Below, piece after piece: positions 1 to 8,853 of a DNA stretch of 64,000 nucleotides. Position 1 is the first letter of the stretch. Every line of letters starts with the position of its first letter. Where the stretch lies: NCBI RefSeq assembly GCF_025398155.2, contig NZ_CP104562.2:1550001-1614000 (forward strand), given 5' to 3'. This DNA comes from Roseateles amylovorans. Lineage in GTDB: Bacteria > Pseudomonadota > Gammaproteobacteria > Burkholderiales > Burkholderiaceae_C. The translations under genes and the position numbers were made by a program. Under the pieces are notes generated by a model. It ran no database searches, was not told the DNA's origin, and saw only the letters and a list, made by a program, of their open reading frames with translations.

Positions 1-2935
1 TCCGCACGGTGAATCCCAGCGGCTCCAGCAACTCGATGAGCAACTGGCGATCGTCCGCCTCGTTGTCCACCACCAGCACCCGCGGCGAGGGGCCCTCGAT
101 GCCCAGGCGCGTCCGGGTGGCCGCGTTCAGCGCGCGCAGCCGTGGGGTGTCGGGGATGCGACCATGCAACTCCGGGAGGAACAGGCGCACTCGGAAGGTC
201 GATCCCTCGCCCTTGACGCTGCGGGCGGACAACTCGCCACCCATCAGCTCGGTCAGCATCTTCGCGATCGTCAGGCCCAGGCCCGCACCCGGCGCGCTGC
301 CGGTACCGGCGCCCCCGGCGCCTCGGGCAAAAGGCTCGAAGATGCGGGCCAGATCCGTGTCATCCAGGCCCGGGCCGCTGTCCTGGATCTCCAGCGTGGC
401 CATCTCGCGGCTGTGCCGCACCCGCAGGGTGACGCCGCCGTCGCTGGTGAACTTGATGGCGTTGCCCAGCAGGTTGATCAGGATCTGCCGCAGCCGCTGC
501 TCATCCGCCCGCACCCACTCGGGCAATGGCCCCTGTGGCTCGAAACCAAAGCTCAGGCCTTTGGCGGCCGCCTGCGGCTCGAACATGTCGGCCAGCTCGC
601 GCAGCAGATCGGCGAAGCGCACCGGCGCCGGCTCCAGGCTCAACCGGCCCGCCTCGATGCGCGCGATGTCCAGCGTGCCGTCGATCAATTGCATCAGATG
701 CTCGCCGCCGCGCTTGATGACCTGCACTGCCTGTCGGCGCTGTGGTGGCAGCGAGCTGTCCGCCGCCATCAGCTGCGCATAGCCGAGGATGCTGTTGAGC
801 GGCGTGCGCAGCTCATGGCTGATGGTGCTGATGTAGCGGCTCTTGGCCTGGTTCGCCGCTTCCGCTGCGGCCTGCGCCCGCTCGGCCTGCAAGCGGGCAC
901 TTTGCAGCGCTTCGTCGGTGCGCCGATGGGAATCGATCTCTCGCATCAGGGCCTGGGTCTGACGGTTCGATTCCTCCTGTGCCACCTCCCGGCTCTGATG
1001 CGCCAGCACCAGCCACCAGGCCACCGTGCCCGCCACCAGCAGCAAGGCGAAGAAGGCCTTCAACAGGCCCGAATGCAGCCCCTGCCGCAACGCCGCCAGT
1101 GCGCTCTCGTCCAGCAAGGGCAACTGCTGCAATTGCTGGTGGTAGAGCAGCCCGAACAGCGCGCCCAGCACCGGCGTGATCACCAGCATCAGCAGCAGGT
1201 AGTGGCCCAGTCCGGTGTCCAGATACGGCCAGCTGGCGCGCGGCAGCAGTCGTCGAAGCAGCCCCGACCACTGCACCGACAGCCGCGCCTGCGGCTTGCA
1301 CAGATCGCCGCAGCGCGCATCGAGCGTGCAGCACAGCGAGCAGATCGAGCCGCGGTAGGCGGGACAGTGGGCCATGTCCGGGCCTTCGTAGTCGCGCTCG
1401 CAGATCACGCAGCGGCGCAGCACCAGCGGATCGGCAGCCGCAGCGGCGATCGACTCGTCCGGACGCGCCAGGTAGTAGCGCCCCTTGGTCGCCCACGCAA
1501 TCGCCGGGGCCGCGATCAAGGCCGTCAGCATCGCGATCGAGGCCGACCAGGCCTGCGCCAGCGAACCCATCATCCCCAGGTGCGCGGCCACCGACAACAG
1601 CGATGCCAACGCCATCGCACCCACGCCCACTGGATTCACGTCATAGAGATGCGCGCGCTTGAATTCGATCCCGGGTGGAGACAGCCCCAGGGGCTTGTTG
1701 ATCACCAGATCGGCCACCACCGCCATGATCCAGGCGATCGCGATGTTGGCGTACAGGCCCAGCACATGGCCCAGGGCCTCGAACACATTCATCTCCATCA
1801 GCATGAAGGCGATGAGCGTGTTGAACACCACCCACACCACCCGGCCAGGATGACTGTGGGTCAGGCGAGAGAAGAAATTGCTCCAGGCCAGCGAGCCGGC
1901 ATAGGCATTGGTGACATTGATCTTCAGCTGCGAAACCACCACGAACAGCGCGGTGGCCGCCACCGCCCAGCCGTATTGGGGGAAGACATATTCATAGGCG
2001 GCCAGGTACATCTGGTTCGGATCCACCGCCCGCTCCGGCGGCACCGCATGGCTCACCGCCAGCCAGGCCAGCAAGGCGCCGCCCAGCATCTTCAGCACGC
2101 CCAGCACCACCCAGCCCGGGCCGCCCAACAACACCGCCGCCCACCACCGACGGCGGTTCTCCGCCGTTTGCCGAGGCATGAACCGAAGGTAGTCGGCCTG
2201 CTCTCCCATCTGGGTGATGAGCGCCACACCGACCGTCAACGCGGCACCGAAGGCGTGCATGTCAAAGGCTGCTGTGCCGGACTGCGACCCAATCTGGGTC
2301 GAAATCCCGTCGAACGCACCAGGATGGCGCCACCACACCCAGGCGAAGGGAAGGATCAGCAACACCAGCCACAACGGCTGCGTCCACACCTGCAGCCGGC
2401 TGATGGCAGAGATCCCGTGCGTCACCAAGGGGATCACCACCAGCGCGCACAGCAGGTAGCCCCAATGCGGCGGAATATCCAGCGCCAGCTCCAGGGCGTA
2501 GGCCATCACCGCCGCTTCCAGCGCAAAGAAGATGAAGGTGAAGCTCGCGTAGATCAGCGAGGTCAGCGTGGAGCCGATGTAGCCAAACCCTGCGCCGCGG
2601 GTCAGCAGGTCCATGTCCACGCCGTGGCGCGCCGCATAGACGCTGATCGGCAGCCCGGCCAGGAAAATGATCAGCCCGGTGGCCAGGATCGCCAGCGCGG
2701 CATTCGTCCAGCCGTACTGCAGCAGCAAGGTGGCGCCCACCGCCTCCAGAATCAGGAAGGAGGCAGCCCCGAAGGCGGTATTGGCGACCCGCAAGGTCGA
2801 CCATCGTCGGAATCGCTGCGGGGTGTAGCGAAGGGCGTAGTCCTCCAGCGTCTCGCGCGCGACCCAGGCGTTGTAGTCCCGCCGCAGCTTGATGATGTGC
2901 TGCGGTGGGTTGGCGGAGGGCAGGGGAGTGTCCAT
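1..2935 (-). CDS. Hybrid sensor histidine kinase with N-terminal permease-like domain (3' end cut by window edge)
   Basis: Membrane-bound two-component sensor, seen for about 978 residues. Residues ~1-450 are a polytopic segment resembling NCS1-type purine/cytosine permeases (GFGYIGSTLTSLIYASF region). A Cys-rich stretch follows near residues 505-540 (CVICERDYEG, then CSLCCTLDARCGDLC), then two more membrane segments and a short coiled region. The kinase core has the H-box ISHELRTPLNSILGY near residue 706, an N-box NLLGNAIKF, and the G-boxes DSGPGLDD and GAGLGLTIAKML. A receiver domain begins at RVLVVDNEADD and runs off the window. The start at 2935 opens MDTPLPSAN. The gene is divergent from the urease operon. 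The permease part may act as a solute sensor or transceptor; that role is inferred from architecture and neighbourhood. Confidence 0.85.
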   Translation of the reverse strand, partial: MDTPLPSANPPQHIIKLRRDYNAWVARETLEDYALRYTPQRFRRWSTLRVANTAFGAASFLILEAVGATLLLQYGWTNAALAILATGLIIFLAGLPISVYAARHGVDMDLLTRGAGFGYIGSTLTSLIYASFTFIFFALEAAVMAYALELALDIPPHWGYLLCALVVIPLVTHGISAISRLQVWTQPLWLVLLILPFAWVWWRHPGAFDGISTQIGSQSGTAAFDMHAFGAALTVGVALITQMGEQADYLRFMPRQTAENRRRWWAAVLLGGPGWVVLGVLKMLGGALLAWLAVSHAVPPERAVDPNQMYLAAYEYVFPQYGWAVAATALFVVVSQLKINVTNAYAGSLAWSNFFSRLTHSHPGRVVWVVFNTLIAFMLMEMNVFEALGHVLGLYANIAIAWIMAVVADLVINKPLGLSPPGIEFKRAHLYDVNPVGVGAMALASLLSVAAHLGMMGSLAQAWSASIAMLTALIAAPAIAWATKGRYYLARPDESIAAAAADPLVLRRCVICERDYEGPDMAHCPAYRGSICSLCCTLDARCGDLCKPQARLSVQWSGLLRRLLPRASWPYLDTGLGHYLLLMLVITPVLGALFGLLYHQQLQQLPLLDESALAALRQGLHSGLLKAFFALLLVAGTVAWWLVLAHQSREVAQEESNRQTQALMREIDSHRRTDEALQSARLQAERAQAAAEAANQAKSRYISTISHELRTPLNSILGYAQLMAADSSLPPQRRQAVQVIKRGGEHLMQLIDGTLDIARIEAGRLSLEPAPVRFADLLRELADMFEPQAAAKGLSFGFEPQGPLPEWVRADEQRLRQILINLLGNAIKFTSDGGVTLRVRHSREMATLEIQDSGPGLDDTDLARIFEPFARGAGGAGTGSAPGAGLGLTIAKMLTELMGGELSARSVKGEGSTFRVRLFLPELHGRIPDTPRLRALNAATRTRLGIEGPSPRVLVVDNEADDRQLLIELLEPLGFTVR

Positions 2936-3121
2936 GAGCACGGGAGGAAGGCGGGGAAGGTTGCAGGTTCCATGCCTGACGCTGCTGGCGTGATCGGGGG
3001 GCGTCCTTCAGGGGCGCGCCTGGGGCTCGGTTCTTGGGCTTCGGTTTTTTGGCTTTTTCTTTGGCTTTGGCGGCGGGCCGTGGTCTGGCGAGGGCCTTCC
3101 CGTGCCACCTGCGAGCACGCA

Positions 3122-3225
3122 GGCCAGGCTGCCGGAGCCTGTTTTCTCCGTGTCCCTTCTTCGCCAGACTGACGTCTGTCGAATTCATTCCTTGACCTCC
3201 GAAAACAGGCTCCGGCAGCCTGGCC
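3122..3225. repeat. Long inverted repeat in the kinase-urease intergenic space
   Basis: Two perfectly complementary 25-bp arms (3122-3146 and 3201-3225) enclose a 54-bp loop. The loop holds a smaller palindrome, CAGAC-TGAC-GTCTG (3165-3178). The element lies between two divergently transcribed genes and has no T-run, so it is not a simple terminator. It may be a REP- or MITE-like element or a structured leader of the kinase gene. Confidence 0.7.
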
Positions 3226-3320
3226 CGCATCACCACCGTCTCCCTTCCACGAGGCGCCTGGCCACACTCATCTGTCCGAACTCGTTGCTCCGGCTGTCTC
3301 TGCCCTGGGCTGATCGGGTC

Positions 3321-3358
3321 GGGATGGGATGGGATGGGATGAGCTGTCCGGGGGGGGG
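3321..3358 (+). other. G-tract array, potential G-quadruplex upstream of ureA
   Basis: Four direct copies of GGGAT (3321-3340) are followed after 9 bases by a run of nine G (3350-3358). Four or more G3 runs with 2-base loops fit the G-quadruplex consensus on the coding strand. The tract lies just 5' of the candidate ureA promoter. Confidence 0.6.
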
Positions 3359-3369
3359 ATCGCGGGGAC

Positions 3370-3399
3370 TTGCCGGGACGGCATGGGCCTTGCTACAAG
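3370..3399 (+). promoter_or_regulatory. Candidate ureA promoter
   Basis: TTGCCG (3370-3375) and TACAAG (3394-3399) are separated by 18 bp, in sigma70 arrangement. This would give a leader of about 35 nt before the ureA ATG at 3440. It is a pattern match only. Confidence 0.35.
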
Positions 3400-3439
3400 A
3401 GGGAGTGAGAGACACAGACGCCTGAGCGGCGCCGCAGCC

Positions 3440-3742
<303 letters not shown>

Positions 3743-3863
3743 AGGCCCGAGGTTCCCCTCGACGAATTACCGCGTCCATGGCGCATCTGTCGCCCGACCT
3801 GACGCGTGACGCCGCCCACAGGCGCTTGCCGACCTTGACCGATCGACCTGAAGAGGATGCGCG

Positions 3864-4562
3864 ATGCCGAATGCAGTGACCCGATCAACCCCATCGACTC
3901 CAGCCCACGCGATGACCCACGCCACCCAGCCCATCGAAATCCCCGAGCAGCCCAACACCGCGGCGCGCGGCACGGCCCTGAAGGTCGCTGCCGCGCTGTG
4001 CCTGGCCGCCCCGTGGGTGGTCTTCGCCCACACCGGTGAGGGCGCGGGCCACGACCACGGCCTGAGCGCCGGCTTTGCCCATCCGTTCACCGGGCTGGAT
4101 CACTTGGCCGCGATGTTGGCCGTGGGCCTGTGGAGCGCACTCACCCAAAGCGGCCGACGCATGCTGGTCGCGCCCTTCGCATTCGCCGCACTGTTGCTGA
4201 TCGGCGCCCTGGCCGGAGGGCTCGTCGGGCCGTCAGGCTTGCCCGCGGCAGGCATCGAACCGATGGTCGCCGTCTCAGTGCTGGCCTTGGGGTTGATCGC
4301 CGCCGCGCGCTGGCGGCTCGGGGCGGTGGCGTCGGCCACGCTGGTGGGGCTGTTTGCCATCTTTCACGGACTGGCCCACGGGAGCGAGCTGCAGGGCGGA
4401 GCGGCGCTGGCCGGCATGGTGGCCGCCACCGTGCTGTTGCATGGCGCCGGCTTGGCCGTCGGCTGGAAGCTGCGCGGGCTGGCCCCCGTGTGGGCCCGAC
4501 TGGCGGGCGGCATGATCGCGCTGATGGGCCTCGGCCTGCTGACCCGCATGGTGATCGCATGA
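3864..4562 (+). CDS. ureJ: HupE/UreJ family protein, probable nickel permease
   Basis: Integral membrane protein of 232 residues in the HupE/UreJ family, which is associated with nickel or cobalt uptake for hydrogenase and urease. After a polar N-terminus of about 35 residues there is a signal-like segment (ALKVAAALCLAAPWVVFA). A His-containing stretch (HTGEGAGHDHG) and the family motif HPFTGLDHLAAMLAVGLW follow, then about five more membrane helices. An internal ATG at 3912 is an alternative start. Its stop overlaps the ureB start (ATGA at 4559-4562), so translation is probably coupled. The position between ureA and ureB is typical of Burkholderiales urease operons. Confidence 0.9.
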   Translation: MPNAVTRSTPSTPAHAMTHATQPIEIPEQPNTAARGTALKVAAALCLAAPWVVFAHTGEGAGHDHGLSAGFAHPFTGLDHLAAMLAVGLWSALTQSGRRMLVAPFAFAALLLIGALAGGLVGPSGLPAAGIEPMVAVSVLALGLIAAARWRLGAVASATLVGLFAIFHGLAHGSELQGGAALAGMVAATVLLHGAGLAVGWKLRGLAPVWARLAGGMIALMGLGLLTRMVIA

Positions 4563-4864
4563 TTCCTGGCGAGTTGTTCACCGACGAGGGCGATCTGGAT
4601 CTCAACCCTGGCCGGCGCACCGCGACCGTGACCGTGGTGAACGGATCGGACCGGCCCATCCAGGTCGGATCGCACTATCACTTCGCCGAAACCAATGCGG
4701 CCCTGCAGTTCGACCGTGCCGCAGCACGCGGCATGCGGCTCAACATCGCCTCCGGCACCGCCGTGCGATTCGAACCCGGCCAGCAACGCACCGTGGAACT
4801 GGTGGACGTGGGCGGCGCCCGCGCAATCTGGGGCTTTCGCGGCCTCATTCAAGGACAGCTCTGA
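4559..4864 (+). CDS. ureB: Urease subunit beta
   Basis: Structural subunit of urease, 101 residues. The N-terminus MIPGELFTDEGDLDLNPGRR and the segments VGSHYHFAETNAAL and GKRLNIASGTAVRFEPGQ-like region (here RGMRLNIASGTAVRFEPGQ) are diagnostic. The frame is open far upstream, but the ATG at 4559 overlaps the ureJ stop by 4 bp and gives the normal family length. The stop overlaps the ureC start at 4864 (TGATG), so the structural genes are translationally chained. Confidence 0.97.
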   Translation: MIPGELFTDEGDLDLNPGRRTATVTVVNGSDRPIQVGSHYHFAETNAALQFDRAAARGMRLNIASGTAVRFEPGQQRTVELVDVGGARAIWGFRGLIQGQL

Positions 4865-6582
4865 TGGCCCGCATTGGTAAACGCGCCTATGCCGAGATGT
4901 TCGGCCCCACCGTCGGCGACCGGCTCCGGCTGGCCGACACCGACCTGATCATCGAAGTCGAACGCGACTTCACCCTGGCCGCCGGCGGCTATGGGGAAGA
5001 GGTGAAGTTCGGCGGCGGCAAGACCATCCGTGACGGCATGGCCCAGTCCCAGCGCACCCGCGATGAGGGCGCTGTCGACACGGTGATGACCAACGCTTTG
5101 ATCCTCGATCACTGGGGCATCGTCAAGGCGGACATCGGCCTGAAGAACCACCGCATCGTCGCCATCGGCAAGGCCGGCAATCCGGACACCCAACCCGGCG
5201 TGGACATCATCATCGGCCCCGGCACCGAAGTCATCGCCTGCGAGGGCGCCATCGTCACCGCCGGCGCGATCGATTCGCACATCCACTTCATCTGCCCGCA
5301 GCAGATCGAAGAGGCCCTGGCCAGCGGCGTCACCACCATGCTCGGCGGCGGCACCGGTCCCGCCACCGGCACCTTCGCCACGACCTGCACGCCGGGACCG
5401 TGGCACATCGAGCGCATGCTGCAGGCGGCCGACGCGTTTCCGATGAACCTCGGCTTTCTCGGCAAAGGCAACGCCAGCCTGCCGCAGGCGCTGATGGAGC
5501 AGATCGATGCTGGCGCCATCGGCCTGAAGCTGCATGAGGACTGGGGCACCACGCCCGCGGCCATCAGCAATTGCCTGGACGTGGCCGAAGCCACCGACAC
5601 CCAGGTCGCCATCCACACCGACACGCTCAATGAAAGCGGCTTCGTGGAGGACACGGTGGCCGCCTTCAAGGGCCGCACCATCCACACCTTCCACACCGAG
5701 GGTGCGGGCGGCGGCCATGCGCCGGACATCCTCAAGGTGGTGGGCGAGGCCAATGTGCTGCCCAGCTCGACCAACCCGACGCGGCCCTACACCATCAACA
5801 CGCTCGACGAACATGTCGACATGCTGATGGTCTGCCACCACCTCGACCCGGCGATTGCGGAAGACCTGGCCTTCGCCGAGAGCCGCATCCGCAAGGAGAC
5901 GATCGCCGCGGAGGACATCCTGCATGACCTGGGCGCGATCAGCATGTTCAGCTCGGATTCGCAGGCGATGGGCCGGGTCGGCGAGGTGATCCTGCGCTGC
6001 TGGCAGACCGCCCACAAGATGAAGCAGCAGCGCGGTCCGCTGCCGGGCGACACCGCCCGCCACGACAACGCGCGCGTCAAGCGCTATGTGGCCAAGCTGG
6101 CGATCAATCCCGCCGTCACCCACGGCATCAGCCACGAAGTGGGCAGCATCGAGGTCGGCAAATGGGCCGACCTGGTGATCTGGAAGCCGGCCTTTTTCGG
6201 CGTCAAGCCGTCGCTGATTCTCAAGGGTGGGGTGATTGCGATGGCGGCCATGGGCGACCCCAACGCGTCCATCCCCACGCCGCAGCCGGTGCACTACCGG
6301 CCGATGTTCGGCAGCTTCGGCGGCTCGCTGGCGCGGGCTTCGCTGAGCTTCGTCTCTCAATCGGCCCTGGCCGCCGGCGTGGCGAAGCGCTACGGCCTGG
6401 CCAAAACCGCCGTGGCGGTGAAGGGCATCCGCGGGGTGGGCAAGAAGGACATGGTCCACAATCACGATGCCCCGCGGATGGAGGTCGATCCCCAGACCTA
6501 CGCGGTGCGCGCCGATGGCCTGTTGCTGCACTGCGAGCCCGCCACGGTGCTTCCGATGGCGCAGCGCTACTTCCTGTTCTAG
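4864..6582 (+). CDS. ureC: Urease subunit alpha (catalytic)
   Basis: Catalytic subunit of urease, 572 residues, a full-length member of the amidohydrolase family. All metal-site residues are in place: H139 and H141 (SHIHF), the carbamylated K222 with H224 (GLKLHEDWG), H251 (HTDTLNESGF), H277 (HTFHTEGAGGGHAPD) and D365 (SSDSQAMGRVGE). The flap cysteine and histidine are C324/H325 (MVCHHLDP). The enzyme should therefore be active once nickel is loaded by the UreE/F/G machinery. ureE starts directly after its TAG stop, without a gap. Confidence 0.98.
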   Translation: MARIGKRAYAEMFGPTVGDRLRLADTDLIIEVERDFTLAAGGYGEEVKFGGGKTIRDGMAQSQRTRDEGAVDTVMTNALILDHWGIVKADIGLKNHRIVAIGKAGNPDTQPGVDIIIGPGTEVIACEGAIVTAGAIDSHIHFICPQQIEEALASGVTTMLGGGTGPATGTFATTCTPGPWHIERMLQAADAFPMNLGFLGKGNASLPQALMEQIDAGAIGLKLHEDWGTTPAAISNCLDVAEATDTQVAIHTDTLNESGFVEDTVAAFKGRTIHTFHTEGAGGGHAPDILKVVGEANVLPSSTNPTRPYTINTLDEHVDMLMVCHHLDPAIAEDLAFAESRIRKETIAAEDILHDLGAISMFSSDSQAMGRVGEVILRCWQTAHKMKQQRGPLPGDTARHDNARVKRYVAKLAINPAVTHGISHEVGSIEVGKWADLVIWKPAFFGVKPSLILKGGVIAMAAMGDPNASIPTPQPVHYRPMFGSFGGSLARASLSFVSQSALAAGVAKRYGLAKTAVAVKGIRGVGKKDMVHNHDAPRMEVDPQTYAVRADGLLLHCEPATVLPMAQRYFLF

Positions 6583-7326
6583 ATGCTTCAAGTTTCGAAA
6601 CTGCTGGCGCAAGGCGCCGGTTTGGCGCCGGTGCTGCTCAAGCGCGCCGGCACCCTCACCCTCGACTGGGACACCCGCCAGAAAAGCCGCTTCCAGGCCA
6701 CCGACAGCCAGGGCCGCGAACTGGGCGTGTTCCTGCCCCGCGGCACCGCCGTGCGGGGCGGCGATGTGCTGGTCGCCGAGGACGGCTCCCTGGTCCGTGT
6801 GGTCGCCGCGCCGCAGCCCCTGTTGCGCATCACCGCCTGCACCGCGCACGGCTCGCCCTTCGACCTGCTGCGCGCGGCCTATCACCTGGGCAATCGCCAT
6901 GTGCAGATCGAACTCCGGCCCGACCACCTCAAGATTGAGCCCGACCATGTCCTCGCTGACATGCTCCGCGCCATGCACCTGATCGTGCGCGAGGTCGAAG
7001 AGGGCTTCGAGCCCGAAGCCGGCGCCTACGCCGCCGGCGGCCACAGCCATGGACATGACCACGGTCACGCGCACGGACACGAACACGGCGATGCGCACGG
7101 CGATGGACATGATCGCGCGCGCGGTCACGACCACAAGCACGACCACGACCACGACCACGGCCACGGTCATTCGCATGCGAAGGCCCCGGTCGCTCCGCCG
7201 GCCGGCCGCAAGACGATCGCCATCCAGGCCGCCGCCACGCCGCATGTGCACGGCCCCGGTTGCGGCCATGACCATGATGACCATGACCATGGTGGGCACG
7301 ATCATTCCCACGACCACAAGCATTGA
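6583..7326 (+). CDS. ureE: Urease accessory nickel metallochaperone UreE with long His-rich tail
   Basis: Nickel-binding chaperone that delivers Ni to the urease apoenzyme complex. At 247 residues it is much longer than the usual 150-180. Residues ~1-150 form the normal N-terminal and metal-binding domains, including the GNRHVQIEL motif with the conserved His. The last ~95 residues are exceptionally His-rich, with about 30 His mostly as H-D, H-G and H-A alternations, interrupted by a linker (APVAPPAGRKTIAIQAAA). A CGH motif lies close to the end. The tail suggests nickel storage as well as delivery. The coding sequence of the tail overlaps the start region of ureF. Confidence 0.95.
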   Translation: MLQVSKLLAQGAGLAPVLLKRAGTLTLDWDTRQKSRFQATDSQGRELGVFLPRGTAVRGGDVLVAEDGSLVRVVAAPQPLLRITACTAHGSPFDLLRAAYHLGNRHVQIELRPDHLKIEPDHVLADMLRAMHLIVREVEEGFEPEAGAYAAGGHSHGHDHGHAHGHEHGDAHGDGHDRARGHDHKHDHDHDHGHGHSHAKAPVAPPAGRKTIAIQAAATPHVHGPGCGHDHDDHDHGGHDHSHDHKH

Positions 7327-8011
7327 TCCGGTCCCGCCGCTGCTGCGGCTGGTCTGGCTGGCCTCGCCGGCGCTGCCGATCGGCGCGTTTTCCTATTCGG
7401 AAGGACTGGAGGCCGCCGTCGAGCATGGCCATGTGCATGACGACCAAAGCACAGCCATCTGGCTGACGCAGCAGCTCGCGCTGCTGGCGCGCGGCGATCT
7501 GGCCGCCATCGCGCACGGCATCGCAGCCTGGCGCACGCAGGACGAGCCCGCCTTGCGCGACCTGGCCGATTGGCTGCGCCGCACCCGTGATGGCGCCGAG
7601 GCCCGGCTGCAGAGTGAGCAGATGGGCCAGTCGCTGCTCGCTTGGCTGCGCCCGCAAGGCATGGCCTCACCCGCGCAACTGGCCCTGCTCACCGACGTGG
7701 CCGCCGGCCAGTCGCCGCCTTACCCGCTGGTGATGGCCTTGGCGCTGTCGACCGTGGAGGTCCCGATCGAGCAGGCCCTGCAGGCGCAGGCCTTCGGCTG
7801 GGCAGAGAACCAGGTCCAGGCCGCGCTCAAGGCGGTGCCGCTGGGGCAGAACGCGGGCCAACGCGTGCTGGCCCGCCTGGCCGCAGCGATTCCGCAGGCG
7901 GTGGCCCAGGCCATCGCGACGCCGCCCGCGCGGCGACAAGTCTTCGCGCCGATGCTGTCCATTCTTGCGGCGCGCCATGAAACCCAATATTCACGACTGT
8001 TCCGATCATGA
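7289..8011 (+). CDS. ureF: Urease accessory protein UreF
   Basis: Component of the UreD/F/G maturation complex that controls GTP-dependent nickel insertion. The family core LRLVWLASPALPIGAFSYSEGLE is clear, and the C-terminus ends SRLFRS with about 230 residues in total. The start is uncertain. In-frame ATG codons occur at 7274, 7277, 7283 and 7289, all inside the His-codon region of ureE. An ATT codon at 7322 would overlap the ureE stop. The ATG at 7289 is chosen as the last canonical start before the conserved domain. No clear ribosome-binding site is visible, so coupling to ureE is likely. The stop overlaps ureG by 4 bp. Confidence 0.9.
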   Translation: MVGTIIPTTTSIDPVPPLLRLVWLASPALPIGAFSYSEGLEAAVEHGHVHDDQSTAIWLTQQLALLARGDLAAIAHGIAAWRTQDEPALRDLADWLRRTRDGAEARLQSEQMGQSLLAWLRPQGMASPAQLALLTDVAAGQSPPYPLVMALALSTVEVPIEQALQAQAFGWAENQVQAALKAVPLGQNAGQRVLARLAAAIPQAVAQAIATPPARRQVFAPMLSILAARHETQYSRLFRS

Positions 8012-8664
8012 GCTCGAGTGCCCTGCATCACATTCCCGGCCGCACCCGCATCCTTCCGCCGCTGCGGGTGGGCATTGGCGGTCCCGTCGGGTCCGGCAAG
8101 ACCACGCTGCTGGAGATGCTCTGCAAGGCCATGCGGGACCGGTGGGACCTGGTCGCCATCACCAACGACATCTACACCAAGGAAGACCAGCGCCTGCTGA
8201 CCGTCAGCGGGGCGCTGCCCGCTGAGCGCATCATGGGTGTGGAAACCGGTGGCTGTCCGCACACCGCCATTCGTGAGGACGCGTCGATCAACCTGGAGGC
8301 GATCGACCGCATGCTGGCCCAGTTCCCGAATGCCGATGTGGTGTTCATCGAATCCGGCGGTGACAACCTGGCCGCCACCTTCAGTCCGGAATTGAGCGAC
8401 CTCACGATCTATGTGATCGACGTGGCCGCCGGCGAGAAGATCCCGCGCAAGGGCGGTCCGGGCATCACCAAGAGCGACCTGTTCGTCATCAACAAGACCG
8501 ACCTGGCGCCCCATGTCGGCGCCAACCTCGACATCATGGCCTCGGACACCCGGCGCATGCGCCCCACGCGTCCCTTCGTGATGACCAACCTGAAAACCCT
8601 GTCGGGCCTGGATGAGGTGGTGGCCTTCATCGAGGAAAAGGGCATGCTGCGCCAGTCGGTCTGA
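8008..8664 (+). CDS. ureG: Urease accessory GTPase UreG
   Basis: SIMIBI-class GTPase that powers nickel insertion into urease. The protein is 218 residues. The P-loop GGPVGSGKTTL lies at residues ~24-34. The family signatures TNDIYTKEDQ, ETGGCPHTAIREDAS (with the CPH nickel-binding motif) and FIESGGDNLAATFSPEL are all intact. NKTDLAP is the guanine-specificity motif. Translation is coupled to ureF through ATGA at 8008-8011. It is the last gene of the operon in this window. Confidence 0.97.
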   Translation: MSSSALHHIPGRTRILPPLRVGIGGPVGSGKTTLLEMLCKAMRDRWDLVAITNDIYTKEDQRLLTVSGALPAERIMGVETGGCPHTAIREDASINLEAIDRMLAQFPNADVVFIESGGDNLAATFSPELSDLTIYVIDVAAGEKIPRKGGPGITKSDLFVINKTDLAPHVGANLDIMASDTRRMRPTRPFVMTNLKTLSGLDEVVAFIEEKGMLRQSV

Positions 8665-8754
8665 CGCGTGACGTCTGAGGCCGACTGTGAGCGCCGTCGG
8701 GTCCTTACCCCAGGCGGCCGTTCGGCCGTCACGCCATCCCGACGCCAAGCCGTC

Positions 8755-8810
8755 ATGCCTGATGCCTGATGCCTGATGCCTGATGCCTGATGCCTGATGC
8801 CTGATGCCTG
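8755..8810. repeat. Heptamer tandem repeat (8 x ATGCCTG)
   Basis: Eight perfect head-to-tail copies of ATGCCTG occupy 56 bp between ureG and the next gene. A 7-bp unit is not a codon multiple, and the tract contains repeated TGA triplets. Copy number may vary by slippage. Confidence 0.95.
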
Positions 8811-8853
8811 ATGGCGCCAGGACGATGGATTACCCCTCATGGAGAAGCCGCTG

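Noticed and set aside
164..3172. 1002-residue open frame on the + strand
   Set aside because: Antisense to the hybrid kinase; Arg/Gln/His-rich with no domain, typical of a GC-driven shadow frame.
2752..3236. Lys-rich reading frame upstream of the kinase (AKAKEKAKKPKPKN)
   Set aside because: Comes from an A-rich tract and the inverted repeat; crosses into the kinase gene out of frame.
4849..7323. 824-residue open frame on the - strand
   Set aside because: Antisense to ureC and ureE; composition is non-protein-like, and part of it mirrors the His-codon tail.
8839..8853. Earlier ATG for the secreted protein after ureG
   Set aside because: The ATG at 8854 has the GGAGAAG site; the earlier one does not and would lengthen the signal peptide's n-region.
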